DNA of 7,890 nucleotides from Verrucomicrobiia bacterium. Its GTDB lineage: Bacteria; Verrucomicrobiota; Verrucomicrobiia; Limisphaerales; JAUIHU01. The notes under the pieces were generated by a model. The model ran no database searches. It was not told where the DNA came from and worked only from the letters and a program-made list of their open reading frames with translations. Location of the stretch: positions 1-7,890 of the forward strand of contig JAUIHU010000188.1 in NCBI GenBank assembly GCA_030432175.1, written 5' to 3'. The translations under genes and the position numbers were made by a program. Positions 6,202 to 7,890 of this stretch are shown piece by piece; within the stretch, counting starts at the first letter, position 1, and the number at the start of each line of letters is the position of its first letter.

Positions 6202-6344
6202 ATAGCGTTTTTAACAAATCCAATAAATTTGTCATTTGAAGCTGTCAGAAAAAAGTCAAGCGGTCGATGAATTATTGAAGGAGGATATTTAAATTTGCAT
6301 TTTCAGAATTGAATTCATTTCAAGATTAAAGCATCCAAGTGTTG
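6202..6344. promoter_or_regulatory. Divergent intergenic region between aroE and the YdjM-like gene
   Basis: This AT-rich region of about 143 bases must hold the promoter for minus-strand aroE and probably one for the plus-strand gene. I found no pair of hexamers matching sigma-70 consensus well in either direction: a TTGACT at 6254-6259 (minus) has no good -10 partner. It contains an AT-rich 6-bp inverted repeat (ACAAAT/ATTTGT, 6214-6232) close to the aroE start, and an isolated AAGGAGGAT at 6278-6286 on the plus strand. The role is inferred from gene orientation. Confidence 0.5.
6278..6286 (+). promoter_or_regulatory. Orphan strong Shine-Dalgarno-like sequence
   Basis: AAGGAGGAT is a near-perfect anti-16S match but has no long frame after it. 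The TTG at 6295 opens only a 5-codon frame to TGA. The frame of the downstream gene is closed by TAA at 6327-6329, so this site cannot start that gene, whose ATG is 58 bases further on. It could serve a tiny leader peptide, be a remnant, or be chance in a purine-rich stretch. Confidence 0.35.
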
Positions 6345-6956
6345 ATGACCGGATCGACACATGTTGCGTTGGCGCTGACTGCCACCGTAGGAGTTAAGTG
6401 GCTAACCGGGTTCGAACCGAACCTGGCCGGCTGGTCATGTGTCGTTCTCGGATCATTGGCGCCCGACATTGATGCCGGCGGGTCCACGATCAGTCGTCCC
6501 GGCAGTCTGGCCCGAAAATTAATACCTAACTGGCTTTGTCGAGCTGCAGATGCAATCGGTTTATCCATCAGTCGCAAGGTTCGAAGAATTTTTGGACACA
6601 GGAAATTTTTTCATTGGCCAATTCTCGGGATCTCTATGATTTACGGTGGTTTTTATTTTAATAACGAACCGTTAGCCTGGTTTGGGTGGGGATATGTCTG
6701 GCACATCCTCGGTGATTTCTGTACGGTCCGCGGCGCGCCAATGATAAGCCCTCTCTGGTGGAAGGATTTGTCCTGGAGTCCGATCCGAACCGGTTCCAAA
6801 GAGGAGCACATCATTGAGGCGGTTTTATGGGCTATAATCTTGATCCTGTTCGTGTTATCCATCCCGCTAGAAACTCGGGAATGGCTATCAACAACTGGTA
6901 GCGCGCTCTGGACAGAAGCGCTCGAAACATGGCAGAAAGCCCGCAATTGGATTTAA
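6345..6956 (+). CDS. Membrane-bound metal-dependent hydrolase family protein (YdjM/DUF457)
   Basis: The protein has 203 residues. The family pattern of His and Asp residues is complete: H6 near the start, GSLAPDID at 36-43 (D41, D43), GHRKFFHWP at 84-92 (H85, H90), GYVWHILGDFCT at 116-127 (H120, D124), and RTGSKEE near 148-154 before a last hydrophobic span at about 158-173. Members are inner-membrane proteins predicted to bind metal; E. coli YdjM is an SOS-induced relative of unknown substrate. I chose ATG 6345 because MTGSTH matches the family N-terminus; GTG 6339 and TTG 6342 are in frame just before it, and TAA at 6327 closes the frame. No Shine-Dalgarno precedes it at normal distance. 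No LexA-like box was recognised upstream. Its reaction is unknown, and the label 'hydrolase' is a family name rather than a demonstrated activity. Confidence 0.85.
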   Translation: MTGSTHVALALTATVGVKWLTGFEPNLAGWSCVVLGSLAPDIDAGGSTISRPGSLARKLIPNWLCRAADAIGLSISRKVRRIFGHRKFFHWPILGISMIYGGFYFNNEPLAWFGWGYVWHILGDFCTVRGAPMISPLWWKDLSWSPIRTGSKEEHIIEAVLWAIILILFVLSIPLETREWLSTTGSALWTEALETWQKARNWI

Positions 6957-6958
6957 AC

Positions 6959-6988
6959 TTTAGATGAATTAATTTGGATTTCTATAAA
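6959..6988 (+). promoter_or_regulatory. Possible promoter for tex
   Basis: TTTAGA (6959-6964) and TATAAA (6983-6988) are spaced 18 bases apart in the AT-rich gap before tex, about 80 bases from its ATG. The -35 matches consensus at 4 of 6 positions and the -10 at 5 of 6. In sequence this AT-rich such a match can arise by chance. No intrinsic terminator was seen between the YdjM-like gene and tex, so read-through is also possible. Confidence 0.25.
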
Positions 6989-7070
6989 ATCATTATCATC
7001 AATGGATGAATGTTAACTGTAGTTTTTTCTTTTCCATTATCTTTCATTTGACCGATACCCATTATTGTTC

Positions 7071-7890
7071 ATGAACGAAACGCATCTGCTGAAAATCGCC
7101 TCGGAGACCCAGATTCAGCCCAGACAAATCCTGGCCACTGCTCGTCTTTTTGAAGAAGGAGCCACTGTCCCGTTTATCGCCCGTTATCGAAAAGAAGCTA
7201 CGGGCAACCTGGATGAAGTCCAGATCATTGCGATCCGCGACCGTATGGAACAGTTGAAGGAACTCGATACCCGTCGGGAAGCCATCCTGAAATCTCTGAA
7301 GGAACAAAACAAACTCACCGATGAGCTTCAAGCGAAAGTCATGGCGGCTGAGACACTTTCGAAGTTGGAAGATATTTACCTGCCATATCGACCAAAACGC
7401 CGCACTCGCGGAATGATGGCTAAAGAAAAAGGATTGGAACCATTGGCAGCAGTAATCTTTGCTCAAGGCGAGATTGATCCTGATATTGAAGCTGGGAAGT
7501 ATGTGAACGAAGAGAAAGAAGTAGCCGATACTTCAGCTGCTTTGGCAGGAGCAAGAGACATCATTGCGGAATGGATCAATGAGGATGCAGAAGCGCGGGC
7601 AGAGATTCGGGAATTATTTAAGAAAGAGTCCGTACTTCGATCCAAAGTGATTCTTGGAAAGGAAGATGAGGGAGCGAAGTACCGGGATTATTTTGACTGG
7701 TCAGAACCCCTGGCACAGGCGCCATCTCACCGGGTGCTGGCTATTCGGCGTGGCGCTAACGAAGGATTTTTAACGTTCCGACTGGGGCCCGAGGAAGAAC
7801 GTGGCATTGAGGCGCTGGAGAAACGATTTGTCCAAAGCGCCAATGCGGCTTCCCGCCAGGTTGGACTGGCCGTTACGGACTGTTACAAAC
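7071..7890 (+). CDS. tex: Tex RNA-binding transcription accessory protein, 3' end outside window
   Basis: The frame is open from ATG 7071 to the right edge, giving 273 codons of a protein usually 720-790 residues long. Diagnostic Tex N-terminal blocks are present: FIARYRKEATGNLDEVQI at 35-52, YLPYRPKRRTR at 103-113, and KYRDYFDWSEPL at 203-214 followed by PSHRVLAIRRGANEGFL at 218-234. The part seen covers the helical Tex N-terminal region and the approach to the YqgF-like domain. The YqgF core, helix-hairpin-helix and C-terminal S1 RNA-binding domain would lie beyond the window. Tex is a conserved cytoplasmic nucleic-acid-binding protein linked to transcription and toxin-gene expression, related to eukaryotic Spt6. 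No Shine-Dalgarno is seen before the ATG (ATTGTTC precedes it). It is co-directional with the YdjM-like gene, 114 bases downstream. Confidence 0.96.
   Translation, partial: MNETHLLKIASETQIQPRQILATARLFEEGATVPFIARYRKEATGNLDEVQIIAIRDRMEQLKELDTRREAILKSLKEQNKLTDELQAKVMAAETLSKLEDIYLPYRPKRRTRGMMAKEKGLEPLAAVIFAQGEIDPDIEAGKYVNEEKEVADTSAALAGARDIIAEWINEDAEARAEIRELFKKESVLRSKVILGKEDEGAKYRDYFDWSEPLAQAPSHRVLAIRRGANEGFLTFRLGPEEERGIEALEKRFVQSANAASRQVGLAVTDCYK

Noticed and set aside
7014..7033. Possible terminator before tex (AACT-GT-AGTT followed by T-rich sequence)
   Set aside because: The stem is only 4 bp with a 2-base loop, too small for an intrinsic terminator. The T-run sits in generally T-rich sequence.
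7062..7466. Minus-strand open frame of 134 codons at the right end
   Set aside because: It is antisense to the clear Tex motifs and matches nothing recognisable.

Overview
The window reads as ordinary chromosome from a Gram-negative bacterium of moderate GC content. The best guess is a Verrucomicrobiota relative (Opitutae/Puniceicoccales-like). That guess rests on recalled family resemblance: the prepilin peptidase carries a long cytoplasmic insert before its GFGDVK motif, and an ECF sigma factor sits beside a dockerin-domain membrane protein. It is an inference, not a demonstrated placement. No rRNA, tRNA, CRISPR array, transposase or integrase is visible.

Layout. At the left edge (2-355, + strand) lies the end of a diacylglycerol-kinase-family gene. 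Its catalytic domain is recognisable, but it stops about halfway through the usual protein, and its tail overlaps a convergent minus-strand gene. From 315 to 6201 all genes are on the minus strand, in transcription order: aroE (shikimate dehydrogenase), a type IV prepilin peptidase, an exported TPR protein, apbE (FAD:protein FMN transferase), an ECF-type RNA polymerase sigma factor, and a single-pass membrane protein ending in a two-repeat dockerin-like calcium-binding domain. The TPR and apbE genes overlap by one base (TGATG). The sigma and dockerin genes are 10 bases apart. The remaining gaps are 72, 91 and 150 bases. A divergent intergenic region (6202-6344) separates aroE from a plus-strand YdjM/DUF457-family membrane protein, followed by the 5' part of tex, which runs off the right end.

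How the genes may work together. Most are housekeeping or accessory functions with no obvious common pathway: aromatic amino-acid synthesis (aroE), pilin and pseudopilin maturation (prepilin peptidase), flavinylation (apbE) and RNA-associated accessory function (tex). The exception is the sigma/dockerin pair at 315-1422. It has the architecture of an ECF sigma factor plus a membrane partner (cytosolic basic N-terminus, one membrane span, external Ca2+-binding module), but lacks the usual zinc-binding anti-sigma domain. It is the best candidate here for an undescribed signalling system. Other points worth checking are the truncated kinase, the prepilin peptidase insert, two perfect dyads in the sigma leader, an in-frame hexanucleotide repeat at the end of the TPR gene, and an orphan Shine-Dalgarno sequence upstream of the YdjM-like gene.
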